Positions 16,908 to 26,127 of a DNA stretch of 51,689 nt are shown piece after piece. The notes beneath the pieces were generated by a model. It was not told where the DNA came from. It searched no databases and was given only the letters and a program-made list of their open reading frames with translations. Made by a program: the position numbers and the translations under genes. The DNA is from Paenibacillus plantarum (GTDB taxonomy: Bacteria > Bacillota > Bacilli > Paenibacillales > NBRC-103111), in contig NZ_WHNY01000094.1 of assembly GCF_013141695.1 (NCBI RefSeq), positions 1-51,689 on the forward strand. The letters run 5' to 3'. Position 1 is the stretch's first letter, and each line of letters starts with the position of its first letter.

Positions 16908-18251
16908 TTAATACTTATCGTAATTGAGTTCCATTGTTGCAAATCCACAGAATTCTGGAAAGCTGTGCAGCACTTTGTTAATCTCATCCTGGCTATAGCC
17001 CATTTTGCGAAGATGCATCTGTTTGACTGTTTCAGCGGCATTCTGTGCCGATATGAAATCCTCCATATGCTCGAATAGCTTCGCACCCCATTTCTGCCCG
17101 AATCCAACATGAAGGCGCTCGTCGGCGATATCATATTCGGATTGGATAGATGACAGAGGATCCCCGTGCTTCATGAAGGCAGCAATCGACTTGCGCTTCT
17201 TAATGAAGGAACAGGGCTCCATAACCATGGTCAGACTGGAATAAAACTCTGGAAACACCTGCTTCATCGTTTCCGGCGTCGGCGCTGTGGACGGGTGCCA
17301 AGAGAAATCCTCCGTGCGATAGCCCATCTGCTTTAATCGGCGAACCCCCATCTGACTGTGACGGACTTCATCCCATGTATGCCGTGCTACATCCAGGTAG
17401 AAATCGACTGGCATTTTCTGTACGCCGTAGTACAGATAGGTTAGGCTTTCCACTGCCGACATTTCACTGGCATTGATGAAGATCATATGTTTTAAGCTGT
17501 CGTAAGTGGGAGATTTCGGATCGAACATCGCGCTTTTATATTTCGTCAGATCGACATGCGGATACTTGGGATCGTTAGCAGGCTTAAGTGGAATCGGACC
17601 CGCTGGCTCGAGAACCGGATGGTCCGGCCAATCGATCTTTTTCTTCGACGATGATTGTTCGAGCACCTTCCATACCTGATCGATATAACCTAACCAACTA
17701 TGATACGCATCACGTTTCTCTTGATCTTCAACATAAGCAAACTTCACGTAAGGAATGCCCCAGGAAATCATCTGTTCCTTATCTATCTCGATATATCGCA
17801 GTTTATCAAACGTCGGTCCGTCCAGGATCGGATCGAGCGTTTCATGAAATGCGGTATACTGCTCATAAAGCTTCTGGACGATGAACTTATAGCCCGCAGC
17901 AAATTCAATCAGCCCGCCCGCTTGCGTAATACGTTGACAAGCTTCTTGGAGGCCACTCGGCGTCCAGGCTTTATCATTGATATCCGCGCCAGGCAACTCG
18001 CTGATTCGTTCACGCAGATGGACCATATGCTGGGTGTGCAGGTACGACAATCGCACAAGCTCCCCCTTCAGTTCCCAGTCTGGCACAGACGAGACCCATC
18101 CCATCGTCATTCGCGACAGCTCGAACTCTAACCAGAAGCACATCTTAAGCAGTTTTGCGGTATCTATGGGTCGCAGCAGCGAGCCTCTATACGAAGATGC
18201 AGCTTCAAGGAAGCTGTAGTCCGTTACGTCCACTTCAATTCTCTTCGCCAT
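16908..18251 (-). CDS. ferritin-like di-iron protein of unknown reaction
   Basis: 447 residues, helical, no signal peptide. The C-terminal half carries a complete di-iron carboxylate set: Glu268 (SAVES), Glu295-x-x-His298 (DEVRH), Glu345 (VMEP) and Glu378-x-x-His381 (DERLH). This is the E...ExxH...E...ExxH pattern of ferritin-like oxidases and oxygenases. The N-terminal 200 residues are also helical, with a His cluster at 72, 75 and 78, and may be a decayed second bundle. It might be a DUF455/MiaE-like relative, but I do not recognise a named family with certainty. It is the fourth gene of a tight block (31 nt after the lyase gene), so its substrate is probably a sugar or amino-sugar intermediate of this pathway. 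ATG 18251 follows GGGGGT. Confidence 0.75.
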   Translation of the reverse strand: MAKRIEVDVTDYSFLEAASSYRGSLLRPIDTAKLLKMCFWLEFELSRMTMGWVSSVPDWELKGELVRLSYLHTQHMVHLRERISELPGADINDKAWTPSGLQEACQRITQAGGLIEFAAGYKFIVQKLYEQYTAFHETLDPILDGPTFDKLRYIEIDKEQMISWGIPYVKFAYVEDQEKRDAYHSWLGYIDQVWKVLEQSSSKKKIDWPDHPVLEPAGPIPLKPANDPKYPHVDLTKYKSAMFDPKSPTYDSLKHMIFINASEMSAVESLTYLYYGVQKMPVDFYLDVARHTWDEVRHSQMGVRRLKQMGYRTEDFSWHPSTAPTPETMKQVFPEFYSSLTMVMEPCSFIKKRKSIAAFMKHGDPLSSIQSEYDIADERLHVGFGQKWGAKLFEHMEDFISAQNAAETVKQMHLRKMGYSQDEINKVLHSFPEFCGFATMELNYDKY

Positions 18252-18282
18252 TGATGTTTACCCCCATAAGAAGAAATGACTT

Positions 18283-20154
18283 TCACTCTATCGTGTACAC
18301 GGCACGATAGACTGCTCCACACCCGTGCCTTCTTACCAATACACCGGATCGTTTCTTAGCCGTTGTATCTTCGTACCCCTCGAATACATAAATATCAGTT
18401 CCTATGCAGCCTTCCATTCGAAGAGTTAACGTTCGTTCCGCCAAAACCCACCGTATCGACCAGCTATCACTAGTCGAGCATACACGTAGATTCATGAGGT
18501 GCTGATAGCCAAACTCGCTCCCGATGGGCGCGCACTGCTGTGTTTCGAACTCCGTCTCCATCTTCCCTTGGCAGTGAAACAGCCAATCTGTCTGATGTTC
18601 GTCTGCGCTGATCACCTCAAACGTATCCGAGATGTATCCTTCTTGAAGATGGATCTCGCGAACATAATCGACGCCAGGATACACATCTTTGGCTTTGGCA
18701 CGAATGCGGTTCCTCTCCGGTTCGAATTGTTCGACAACTCCCCGCTCCGAACAGACCTGATCCACACCATCGACGATAACCGTATTATGAGCGATGGTCT
18801 TCCGCTGCCACTCTAGAAACAAGAAAGAACCATAGCCATTCGAGGAAATATCGTGAGACCATAAACAATCCGCGTCGAACAGCTCGATATTCATTAAATC
18901 AGGGTGCGCATGGCTCCGCGTATTCAGTCCGTATTTCATAAATAAAGTCGTTTTCCCTGCGCGTAACGAGCAAATGTTAGAAGCAGGATAATTTTTCGTT
19001 ACGCGGAGCATCTCTTCTCCCGCATATTTCCCTTTGCCGAAGAGGAGACGCTGAACCCATCCTTCAGGTGAATTCTCGATCATCCCTCCATAGGCCATCG
19101 TTGGTCGGTAGTACGCCTCGTAAGATCTGGAAAGTGCATACTCGAAGGCTGGATCTGGAAACAATCGATTCGCGTACTCATACTGACCCGCATAGTGAGT
19201 CAGCGCGATATTCGGCCAGCCATCATTCGGATTGGGGAAAACACCGTTATCAAACACAAGCTCAGCTGGGAACACGTACATCCGTTTCACGATCTCATCC
19301 ATTCCTTTGCATGCCACATCATACATACGGGCGAACAACAGGAAATACGTGAACGGTTCTACGCAATAGAAATGATAGTGAAATGAACCTTCGTACCAGA
19401 ATCCTTCCGCAGTTACGCCTTCCTGCAATTGCCGCAGCAAGCCGAAAGGTCCCTCCAAAGCTCTCTCCACGTAGCTGCGATCACCGAAGAACATCCCCGT
19501 CATGCCCACTGCCGCCTTCATCCAACACGAAATGTTGTGAATACTCGTACAGTGGCTGTTGAGCAGCTCTACTTGGGGATCGAATAGCTTGCTTTTGTAG
19601 CGCTCTAGCTCTGCGGTGCTTAACGTCTCCTTAATCATCACCATCCCTTGCAGCAGCCAAATCATGCCAACCGCATCGCAGAGATCGATGCCGGCTATTT
19701 TGCCTACATAGCCGGGCGGAACATCTACCTGGAGCTGTTCATAATGATCACAATAAAATGACAGCACGCTGCGGATGTAGGCCGGATAACGATCATCGCC
19801 TGTGAGCCGGTACAGCACCCCTGCGTAAAACACATGTTTATGCGCTTCATCCCGGTACAAATAATTCCATGCTTGATCAAAGCGGGCACCCTTATTGGCG
19901 TGGCCACAACTTTGGCAGCTATTCACATGAGGGGCTTCCCTCTCAAAATCAATCCTGCTCCCGCAAGCTTCACAGAAATAGTTGTGACCCCACCCCGTAA
20001 TTCTCTCTGGATCATCCGCGTAATGATGGACCCACCACTCCGTGGTCTCAAGCAGGGTGTCATAGACGGTCTTCGCCCACGCTTCCGTCCGAATTTTCTC
20101 TTGAACAGCCCGCCAATCCTGTACATAGCTCACGTTAACACTCGTCCCCTTCAT
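18283..20154 (-). CDS. heparinase II/III-like polysaccharide lyase with zinc ribbon
   Basis: 623 residues. The N-terminal alpha/alpha-toroid and C-terminal beta-sandwich layout of heparinase II/III-type lyases is supported by HNISC (Asn207), a Tyr/His segment GFWYEGSFHYH (Tyr254, His259), SHAHPDLMNIEL (His415, His417, Asp419) and AHNTVIVDG (His456, Asn457). These are the positions expected for charge neutralisation and beta-elimination at uronic acids. Near the N terminus Cys61-x2-Cys64 and Cys80-x2-Cys83 form a zinc-ribbon-like pair, which I do not know as a standard part of these lyases. No signal peptide, so it acts on imported oligosaccharides. Unsaturated products would go to the GH88/GH105 enzyme. 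The start is uncertain: ATG 20154 has a weak site. Confidence 0.85.
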   Translation of the reverse strand: MKGTSVNVSYVQDWRAVQEKIRTEAWAKTVYDTLLETTEWWVHHYADDPERITGWGHNYFCEACGSRIDFEREAPHVNSCQSCGHANKGARFDQAWNYLYRDEAHKHVFYAGVLYRLTGDDRYPAYIRSVLSFYCDHYEQLQVDVPPGYVGKIAGIDLCDAVGMIWLLQGMVMIKETLSTAELERYKSKLFDPQVELLNSHCTSIHNISCWMKAAVGMTGMFFGDRSYVERALEGPFGLLRQLQEGVTAEGFWYEGSFHYHFYCVEPFTYFLLFARMYDVACKGMDEIVKRMYVFPAELVFDNGVFPNPNDGWPNIALTHYAGQYEYANRLFPDPAFEYALSRSYEAYYRPTMAYGGMIENSPEGWVQRLLFGKGKYAGEEMLRVTKNYPASNICSLRAGKTTLFMKYGLNTRSHAHPDLMNIELFDADCLWSHDISSNGYGSFLFLEWQRKTIAHNTVIVDGVDQVCSERGVVEQFEPERNRIRAKAKDVYPGVDYVREIHLQEGYISDTFEVISADEHQTDWLFHCQGKMETEFETQQCAPIGSEFGYQHLMNLRVCSTSDSWSIRWVLAERTLTLRMEGCIGTDIYVFEGYEDTTAKKRSGVLVRRHGCGAVYRAVYTIE

Positions 20155-20192
20155 ACTTCGTGCAATTTACGATCGACAGTTTCCCCTAACGA

Positions 20193-21344
20193 CTAACGTG
20201 TCATTCCGATCAGTGCGCGATCTAGATCTTCAATAATCGAATCTGCACTTTCCAGTCCAACTGAAATGCGCATTAGACCGATCGGAATTCCTGATAGGAG
20301 GGATGTCTCCTCGTTGACCCATAGACCAGGTGAATTGATGAGACTCTCAAAACCACCCCAGCTTGGGCCTTCTTCAAAATAGCGTAAGCTTTTCATCATC
20401 TTCATAATCTGCTGCTTGTCGCCCTTAGGCACGAAGCTCATCAAACCAGAGTAACCGGACATCTGCCTGCACCCAAGCTCGTATTGCGGATGGCTGGGCA
20501 AGCCTGGATAGTAAACAGCGGATACTTGAGCATGACCTTCAAGGAAAGCGGCGACCTTCCTACCATTCTCCTGATGCTGCTTCATCCGAACCGAGAGGGT
20601 GCGCAGGCTCCGGATGAGCAGCCAAGATTGGTGGGGATCCATAACAGCCCCAAACAAACTTCTTTCGTTATTTGTAATCGATTCCAGAACCTGCTTGCTG
20701 CCTATGATGACACCACCCAGAATATCGCTGTGTCCACCCAAATACTTCGATGCGGAGTGAACCACAAGATCAATGCCATAGGCAAGGGGATTCTGATAAA
20801 GCGGCGTCGCCCATGTATTATCAATGATCGTCGCAATCCCGTAAGATTTCGCCAACGCTGAGATGGCCTTCAGATCCTGGAGCGAGAAAATGTTCGATAG
20901 CGGACTTTCCAAGTAAATAATTTTCGTATTAGGGCGGATTGCTTGCTCGAATTCTTCGATGCTGTCCCCTGATACGAGCGTAACCTCACAGCCGAACTTC
21001 TTCATGTAGGTTTCTAGAAATGCTTTCGCTGGCACGTAGGCCGCACGAGGACAAATCACATGGCTATCTTTTTCCAGATAGTAGGACAAGGCAGCACTTA
21101 TAGCGGCCATTCCCGAAGAGAAGCAACGTGCTTCCTCCCCGCCCTCGAGCGCTGCGATTTTCATTTCGGCTATCTCCGTCGTTGGGTTTGCAACCCGCGT
21201 ATACGTATACCCGTGATTGATTGTTTTTCTTGTAAACAGCGAGTTTTGAAAAATAGGAGGCACGATGGCGCCCAAATAACGGTCATAATCGTCACCGAGA
21301 TGGGCAAGCAAGTCTTCCTTACTTTTGATATCATCCTTTTCCAT
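20193..21344 (-). CDS. Cys/Met-metabolism PLP-dependent enzyme (gamma-lyase/synthase type)
   Basis: 383 residues, full length for the cystathionine gamma-lyase/synthase fold. The PLP lysine is Lys200 in HSASKYLGGHSD. The neighbouring-subunit phosphate binders are Tyr48 and Arg50 in YTYTRVANPT. Other marks are SSGMAA near 77, DNTWATP near 175, and RISVGLES near the C terminus for the carboxylate-binding Arg. The family performs beta- or gamma-elimination or replacement on Cys, homocysteine and similar amino acids. GGAGGAG directly precedes ATG 21344, and the stop of the dioxygenase gene is only 14 nt away, so translation is probably coupled. In this locus it may act on an amino acid linked to the glycan; that is speculation. 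Confidence 0.85.
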   Translation of the reverse strand: MEKDDIKSKEDLLAHLGDDYDRYLGAIVPPIFQNSLFTRKTINHGYTYTRVANPTTEIAEMKIAALEGGEEARCFSSGMAAISAALSYYLEKDSHVICPRAAYVPAKAFLETYMKKFGCEVTLVSGDSIEEFEQAIRPNTKIIYLESPLSNIFSLQDLKAISALAKSYGIATIIDNTWATPLYQNPLAYGIDLVVHSASKYLGGHSDILGGVIIGSKQVLESITNNERSLFGAVMDPHQSWLLIRSLRTLSVRMKQHQENGRKVAAFLEGHAQVSAVYYPGLPSHPQYELGCRQMSGYSGLMSFVPKGDKQQIMKMMKSLRYFEEGPSWGGFESLINSPGLWVNEETSLLSGIPIGLMRISVGLESADSIIEDLDRALIGMTR

Positions 21345-21358
21345 AGCTGCTCTCCTCC

Positions 21359-22156
21359 TTACGATCTGGAGGCTAATAATGGGAACATTCGACCTGCCAG
21401 CGGTTGATTTTCCTGCAAGTTCAGATCCATCGTGATCGCATGCTTCTTCCCGTTAAAGGTCGTTCCATCCGGCATGTAAATAATCGCTAGCGCACGTCTT
21501 GGTTTATCCGTTACATTCGAGTGAGCATAGTGAAAGGTAAGTCCGTTATGAAACGTACAGCTTCCTGCTTTTAACGGCACCTTCACAGGCTTCGCATTCT
21601 CATAATCGGTCCCTTTAACGAACTCGAATAAATCTTGCGGATTGGCCAAATCAATATGGTTCAGTTTACCGGCATTTTGCGATTTCGGTACGAACATCAT
21701 GCAACCATTCGACTCATCCACATCATCGAGTGCGATCCATATCGACATGGCTCCCTGCTCCGCCATCGGCCAATAAGGGTAATCTTGATGCCACGGAGTC
21801 GGCTTCGAATCGCCTGGCATTTTCCACAGGGCATGATCGTGAAAGAGACGGATTCCACTTGCACCCGTAAGTTCAAGTGCCATCTGCGCAAACCGCGGGT
21901 TGAATGAATATTTATGCATGCCGGCATGGTCCCGCCAGACGTTAACACGCTGGTTAAGCACGCGGTAGTAGCTGCCGCCTTTTTTATCCGTTTGCAAGGA
22001 CAGCGACGCAGACTCCTCGACCATCACTTCTTCCATACATTGACGGAGCTCAATTAATTCTTGCTCATTCAGGACATTATCCACTTGCACGAACCCGTTC
22101 TCCTGATAAAATTTGCGTTGCTCCAAGGTTAATAGCGATTGAATTGCGTTGGTCAT
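21359..22156 (-). CDS. phytanoyl-CoA dioxygenase-family Fe(II)/2-oxoglutarate oxygenase
   Basis: 265 residues, a PhyH-type double-stranded beta-helix. Iron ligands are readable as His123-x-Asp125 in PWHQDYP and the distal His209 in GLTFHYAHSN. Arg220/Arg221 in KPRRALA are placed to bind 2-oxoglutarate. The protein hydroxylates or oxidatively cleaves a small molecule in the cytoplasm. Many bacterial PhyH proteins act on natural products, halogenated or amino compounds rather than phytanoyl-CoA. First gene of the minus-strand run; AAAGGAG lies about 9 nt before ATG 22156. The 179-bp gap to the divergent araC gene must hold its promoter; TTGTAC-17 nt-TAAAGA is a weak candidate. Confidence 0.88.
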   Translation of the reverse strand: MTNAIQSLLTLEQRKFYQENGFVQVDNVLNEQELIELRQCMEEVMVEESASLSLQTDKKGGSYYRVLNQRVNVWRDHAGMHKYSFNPRFAQMALELTGASGIRLFHDHALWKMPGDSKPTPWHQDYPYWPMAEQGAMSIWIALDDVDESNGCMMFVPKSQNAGKLNHIDLANPQDLFEFVKGTDYENAKPVKVPLKAGSCTFHNGLTFHYAHSNVTDKPRRALAIIYMPDGTTFNGKKHAITMDLNLQENQPLAGRMFPLLASRS

Positions 22157-22335
22157 GGCAGCCAGCTCCTTTTGTACTTTCTGTTCTTTAATCTCACTTT
22201 ATCATGTGTACAAGGGAGCAGACTTGGTGAATCCGTCAGAGTTTCAAGGTGATTTGCCAGCTTTCCTTCTAGATGGAAATAATCTATGATTAAAAGAAAT
22301 AAAGCACTTATCTTCCTTGCCGGAGGTCTTGCCCG

Positions 22336-23220
22336 ATGACCCGATTTCAAAATGAAAGTTACTTGGAAGCGCACGACTTCCCCTTTCATCTCGAGCAGTA
22401 CACGTTCAAAAAAAAAGAATCCGTCAAGCCACATTCACACGAATTCGTCGAGTTTGTGTATGTGGTAGAGGGATCGGGTCGCCATATCTATGCAGGGTCG
22501 GAATATCTAATTCAAGAAGGTGATGTCTTCGTCATCGAGCCGGATGTCGAGCATGCTTATTTCGTGGATGAACATCTCATCGTGTACAACATCCTGTTTG
22601 CTCCATCCATCTTGAGTCACGAGCTGCAATCGTTATCCAACGTAACGTCGTTCGTTGACTTCTTCTATGTGGAGCCTTTTCTGCGGCAGTCCGTGCATTT
22701 CCAGTCGCATCTCAGGTTGAATCCACACCAACGGATCGAGATGAAACAGCTGCTTGACCGCATTCTTAGCGAATACACCGAGAAGATGCTCGGTTATCGT
22801 CTGCTCGTGAAGACCAGGCTCATCGAAATGTTCGTATTCCTCAGCCGCTGTTACGATCAAATGCTGCATAAACCCATGACGGCGCTAGCCTCTGAGCATA
22901 AAATAATTGAGCGTGTAGCTGAGTTTATCGAGCTGCATCACGCGAATCCGCTGTCACTTGCCCAAGTCAGCCAGATGTGCGGCATGAGCCAGTCTGCCTT
23001 CACATCTAGATTTAAGCAGTACATGGGAAAGACCTTCATTGAATTCCGTAATGAAATTCGTATACGGATAGCGAAAGAGCTGATGCTTTCTACGAATAGC
23101 AACATATTACAAATTGCCCAGGAGGTCGGCTTCGACGACTTGAGTTTTTTCAATAAACTTTTTAAGCAGATGAACGGAATCTCGCCCGGCAAATTCCGCA
23201 AAAGTCAGAAAGAAGCTTAA
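22336..23220 (+). CDS. AraC-family regulator with cupin sensor domain
   Basis: 294 residues. The N-terminal cupin-like domain contains KPHSHEFVEFVYVVEGSG near 33-50 and GDVFVIEPDVEHAYF. The C-terminal double helix-turn-helix starts at about 190 (PLSLAQVSQMCGMSQSAFTS, ILQIAQEVGFDDLSFFNKLF). GGAGG lies 9 nt before the ATG. It is divergent from the PhyH gene and convergent with the rhamnosidase gene (34-nt gap). By position it is the best candidate activator of the PhyH-to-di-iron block, with a sugar or intermediate bound in the cupin pocket. Confidence 0.9.
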   Translation: MTRFQNESYLEAHDFPFHLEQYTFKKKESVKPHSHEFVEFVYVVEGSGRHIYAGSEYLIQEGDVFVIEPDVEHAYFVDEHLIVYNILFAPSILSHELQSLSNVTSFVDFFYVEPFLRQSVHFQSHLRLNPHQRIEMKQLLDRILSEYTEKMLGYRLLVKTRLIEMFVFLSRCYDQMLHKPMTALASEHKIIERVAEFIELHHANPLSLAQVSQMCGMSQSAFTSRFKQYMGKTFIEFRNEIRIRIAKELMLSTNSNILQIAQEVGFDDLSFFNKLFKQMNGISPGKFRKSQKEA

Positions 23221-23254
23221 CCGTCAGCACCTGCCTGAACAGATCCATTCCGCG

Positions 23255-26101
23255 CTATCCGATCACATGAATCTGAATGTCCCAATCCGCCAACTGCTCG
23301 GGGATTTCCTCTACTTGAATATCGCGTGGAACAGTTACGCCCATCACTCGTTTTCCTGCTTCCTTCGACCACGAAACATCGATACGCCCATAAGCAGTCG
23401 GAACGCTTCCCTCTGCCCAGAGCAGTTCCGTCACAGGCGGGACGATTCGAATTTTCTGGTAGCCCTCCTCCACTTTCTCAATGCCCAAAAGTTGATTCCC
23501 AAGGACAAAAGCCGGCGCTGCCGACCATGCATGCGCATGACTCCTTGGGAATACTTGAAAGGTTTCCCACGTGGTGGTAGCACCGTGTCGGATCATTTGG
23601 CCCCAGTCGGTCTTGATCTGCGCCAGTGTACGATCGAGTTCACCGAAACGCTTCCATACTTCAAACAAATAGAATGAGAAGAAGGGAGAGCCAATTTTAA
23701 TCCAATCCTCCGGTGGATTCAGCAGCTGAGGCTCGATAATAGCCGCCTGCCGCTCTCCAAGACAGTCCGCCAGATACAGTAACACATGTGTCTGGAGACT
23801 TGTCGTTGTCGAAGGCTTGCCGTTACGATAGATACCGTCTAGGTAGACCCCAGCCTCATCGTCCCATAAATGTTCATCAATAGCCCTCTTCAACTGCTCC
23901 GTGTGATGAAGCAGACTCTCTGCCTCGCTGAATAGTCCCAGCGATTCCGCCATCTCCGCTGCGATTCGGTGACATTGAGCTAGCTGCGCCTGCTGCGCTG
24001 TGACTACGCCCACTGATGGAATATCGATTGGCGCCCAATCGAGCATATTCCAAGAACTCGTATCAAACAGGCCATCTTCGTTGAGAAACCCCCTATACGC
24101 ATCAAGTGTTATCCTAATTTCCGGATAGATGGCCTCGAAGAATGTACGATCGCCGCTATAGTCGACATACTCCTTACAAGCGATGATCCAACTAAAGGTC
24201 CACATCGGAATCGCCGCTTGCCAATCCGTAGGGAATAGGGCAAGCAGAAGCGGACTTTGTCTCCGCGAACGCGGTACCATTTCCAAGCAATGCCTCACAA
24301 GTTCATAGGAACCGAACAACTGATAGTTCACAAGTGCGCTCACTCGGCAGTCCCCTACCCAGAATACCTGCTCATAGGTGGGGCAATCGACGAACGTATC
24401 CTCCATGCACATCTGCGACGTATGCCTAGAAATTTCCCAAATATCATTCAGCAAGGGATCTGAGCAGCGGAATAGCGCTTTATCCGTAGCTGGATAGCTA
24501 GACTGATGCAGCTGGATTCGGTGCAGATGGACCTGCGTATCCGCTTGGCGCACGGTGACGATCAAATACCGGAAGCCCATGCGGGTGAAGCTCTTGAACA
24601 CCTGTCTACCTTCACGACATATGTACCGGAATGAATTATTGCAGCCGGATGTATAGGCATTGACGCCATTGACACGGTTTTCGAATCCGTAGACATCGAT
24701 CACCGTTCCTAGGGCCGCATCAATCTCTAATTCAATCGTCCCTACGTATATTTTACCGAAATCCAATACAAATTCGAGATCCCCGCCTTCTACGGTATCG
24801 GGAAGCACAGTCGGCAGCAGATGGTCATGGAGCATTCGCTCCAGCCGGTTCGTAATGGGATAGTGCTTGACGAATCGTTTGCGCATCATCAACGAATAGA
24901 TCATTTTGTTAACGAGCACATGCCTAGGATGAACATTCTTGCACATGTCATAGTACGCCTCGAATGCCTTCAAGGTGGTGCAAGCTCCGATTTCCAGCAG
25001 CAGCGGATGCTCATGATTCAAACCAGTTCGCTTCTCAACGCCCCCGTATACAGGCTGAAAGCCATCGGCATACGACTCGATCGTCTCGAATGGGCCGATG
25101 GTTACGAATGAGGCGGCTTGATCGCCACCAGTAGGATGAGCGAACCGCAGCTCTGTATCGAAATCGAATTCCAAATGGCAGAATAAATCATTATGAACGC
25201 CGCAAATTTCCATCATGAAAAGATATTCACCAGCCGCCAGCTGGATCTCGTCATTATGAACATACCAGCGGTCATCGATCTTGAACCGTCCCTGAACACT
25301 GTTCCATTTGGAATGTGCGAACGTTAGACGACCTTTGGTTTCTGCCTCAGCCACCAGCCTAACGGCCAAAAATCCGCTGAATATCTTCGCATTCGCATCC
25401 CGCGAGCCTGGATACAGATTATCCCGCATATTAACGGATATCACTTGGCGGATGGGTACAATTTCACTAAGTGCAAGGATCTGCTTCGGCCTGATGATCT
25501 GTGTGGACAACGGCTCAATGACTCGGGGGTACAGTCCGCCCCAAGGCGCGCCTCCGTAAGGAGCAACAACTTCACTTCTCACCCAACAACTCTCGTCAGC
25601 GTAGGAGGGGAGCACCCATTGTTCGCTCATCGCGTTCGCATCGTATATTTCCATCCACCCCAAATTCACATTACGTTTGACGACATCGACATCGTATCCC
25701 TCATGCCTACAACAAAGCCATGTTTCATCTGTGCCGATCACTTGAATACCGGCGGAACCGTGCAAGGATAACTCAGCAATAAGTCCCGCTTCATTCTCAA
25801 TATATTGATAATTAGAATGCCCGTAGTGCCAGACCTGCACGGCAATCACATTCGTGGCAGGTCGCAATAGGTGAGTCATATCAAACTCATCATAATACCA
25901 ATGATCCGCAGTCGAACGAATAGGACCTTCTCCAAGCTCCGTCCCATTTACCCATAACCGATACTTGGTATCCGCAGAGATAGACAGTGTCGCTCGATTA
26001 GATACCTCTACCTCGTATGTAAACGTTTTCCGGAAAAGGATGTGCTCATTAATCGGTCTTCGGTCTCCCGACTTCCATATCCACTTCGCCTGTTCGAACA
26101 T
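23255..26101 (-). CDS. GH78-type alpha-L-rhamnosidase, cytoplasmic
   Basis: 948 residues, no signal peptide. The N-terminal beta-sandwich domains begin AKWIWKSGD and include a galactose-binding-like domain with LWVNGTELGEGP. The six-hairpin catalytic domain starts near 540 and carries DCPTYEQVFWVGD (572-584). This matches the GH78 DCPxRxExxxWxGD signature with Glu577, although Arg is replaced by Tyr. A later TTWETFQVF...HAHAWSAAP segment fits the second active-site region. The family removes terminal alpha-L-rhamnose; close relatives can act on other deoxy sugars. ATG 26101 has GAGGAG. It follows the SGNH gene by 26 nt, and its stop is 34 nt from the convergent araC stop. Confidence 0.85.
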   Translation of the reverse strand: MFEQAKWIWKSGDRRPINEHILFRKTFTYEVEVSNRATLSISADTKYRLWVNGTELGEGPIRSTADHWYYDEFDMTHLLRPATNVIAVQVWHYGHSNYQYIENEAGLIAELSLHGSAGIQVIGTDETWLCCRHEGYDVDVVKRNVNLGWMEIYDANAMSEQWVLPSYADESCWVRSEVVAPYGGAPWGGLYPRVIEPLSTQIIRPKQILALSEIVPIRQVISVNMRDNLYPGSRDANAKIFSGFLAVRLVAEAETKGRLTFAHSKWNSVQGRFKIDDRWYVHNDEIQLAAGEYLFMMEICGVHNDLFCHLEFDFDTELRFAHPTGGDQAASFVTIGPFETIESYADGFQPVYGGVEKRTGLNHEHPLLLEIGACTTLKAFEAYYDMCKNVHPRHVLVNKMIYSLMMRKRFVKHYPITNRLERMLHDHLLPTVLPDTVEGGDLEFVLDFGKIYVGTIELEIDAALGTVIDVYGFENRVNGVNAYTSGCNNSFRYICREGRQVFKSFTRMGFRYLIVTVRQADTQVHLHRIQLHQSSYPATDKALFRCSDPLLNDIWEISRHTSQMCMEDTFVDCPTYEQVFWVGDCRVSALVNYQLFGSYELVRHCLEMVPRSRRQSPLLLALFPTDWQAAIPMWTFSWIIACKEYVDYSGDRTFFEAIYPEIRITLDAYRGFLNEDGLFDTSSWNMLDWAPIDIPSVGVVTAQQAQLAQCHRIAAEMAESLGLFSEAESLLHHTEQLKRAIDEHLWDDEAGVYLDGIYRNGKPSTTTSLQTHVLLYLADCLGERQAAIIEPQLLNPPEDWIKIGSPFFSFYLFEVWKRFGELDRTLAQIKTDWGQMIRHGATTTWETFQVFPRSHAHAWSAAPAFVLGNQLLGIEKVEEGYQKIRIVPPVTELLWAEGSVPTAYGRIDVSWSKEAGKRVMGVTVPRDIQVEEIPEQLADWDIQIHVIG

Positions 26102-26127
26102 GAGGTGCTCCTCACTTTCTATAGAAG

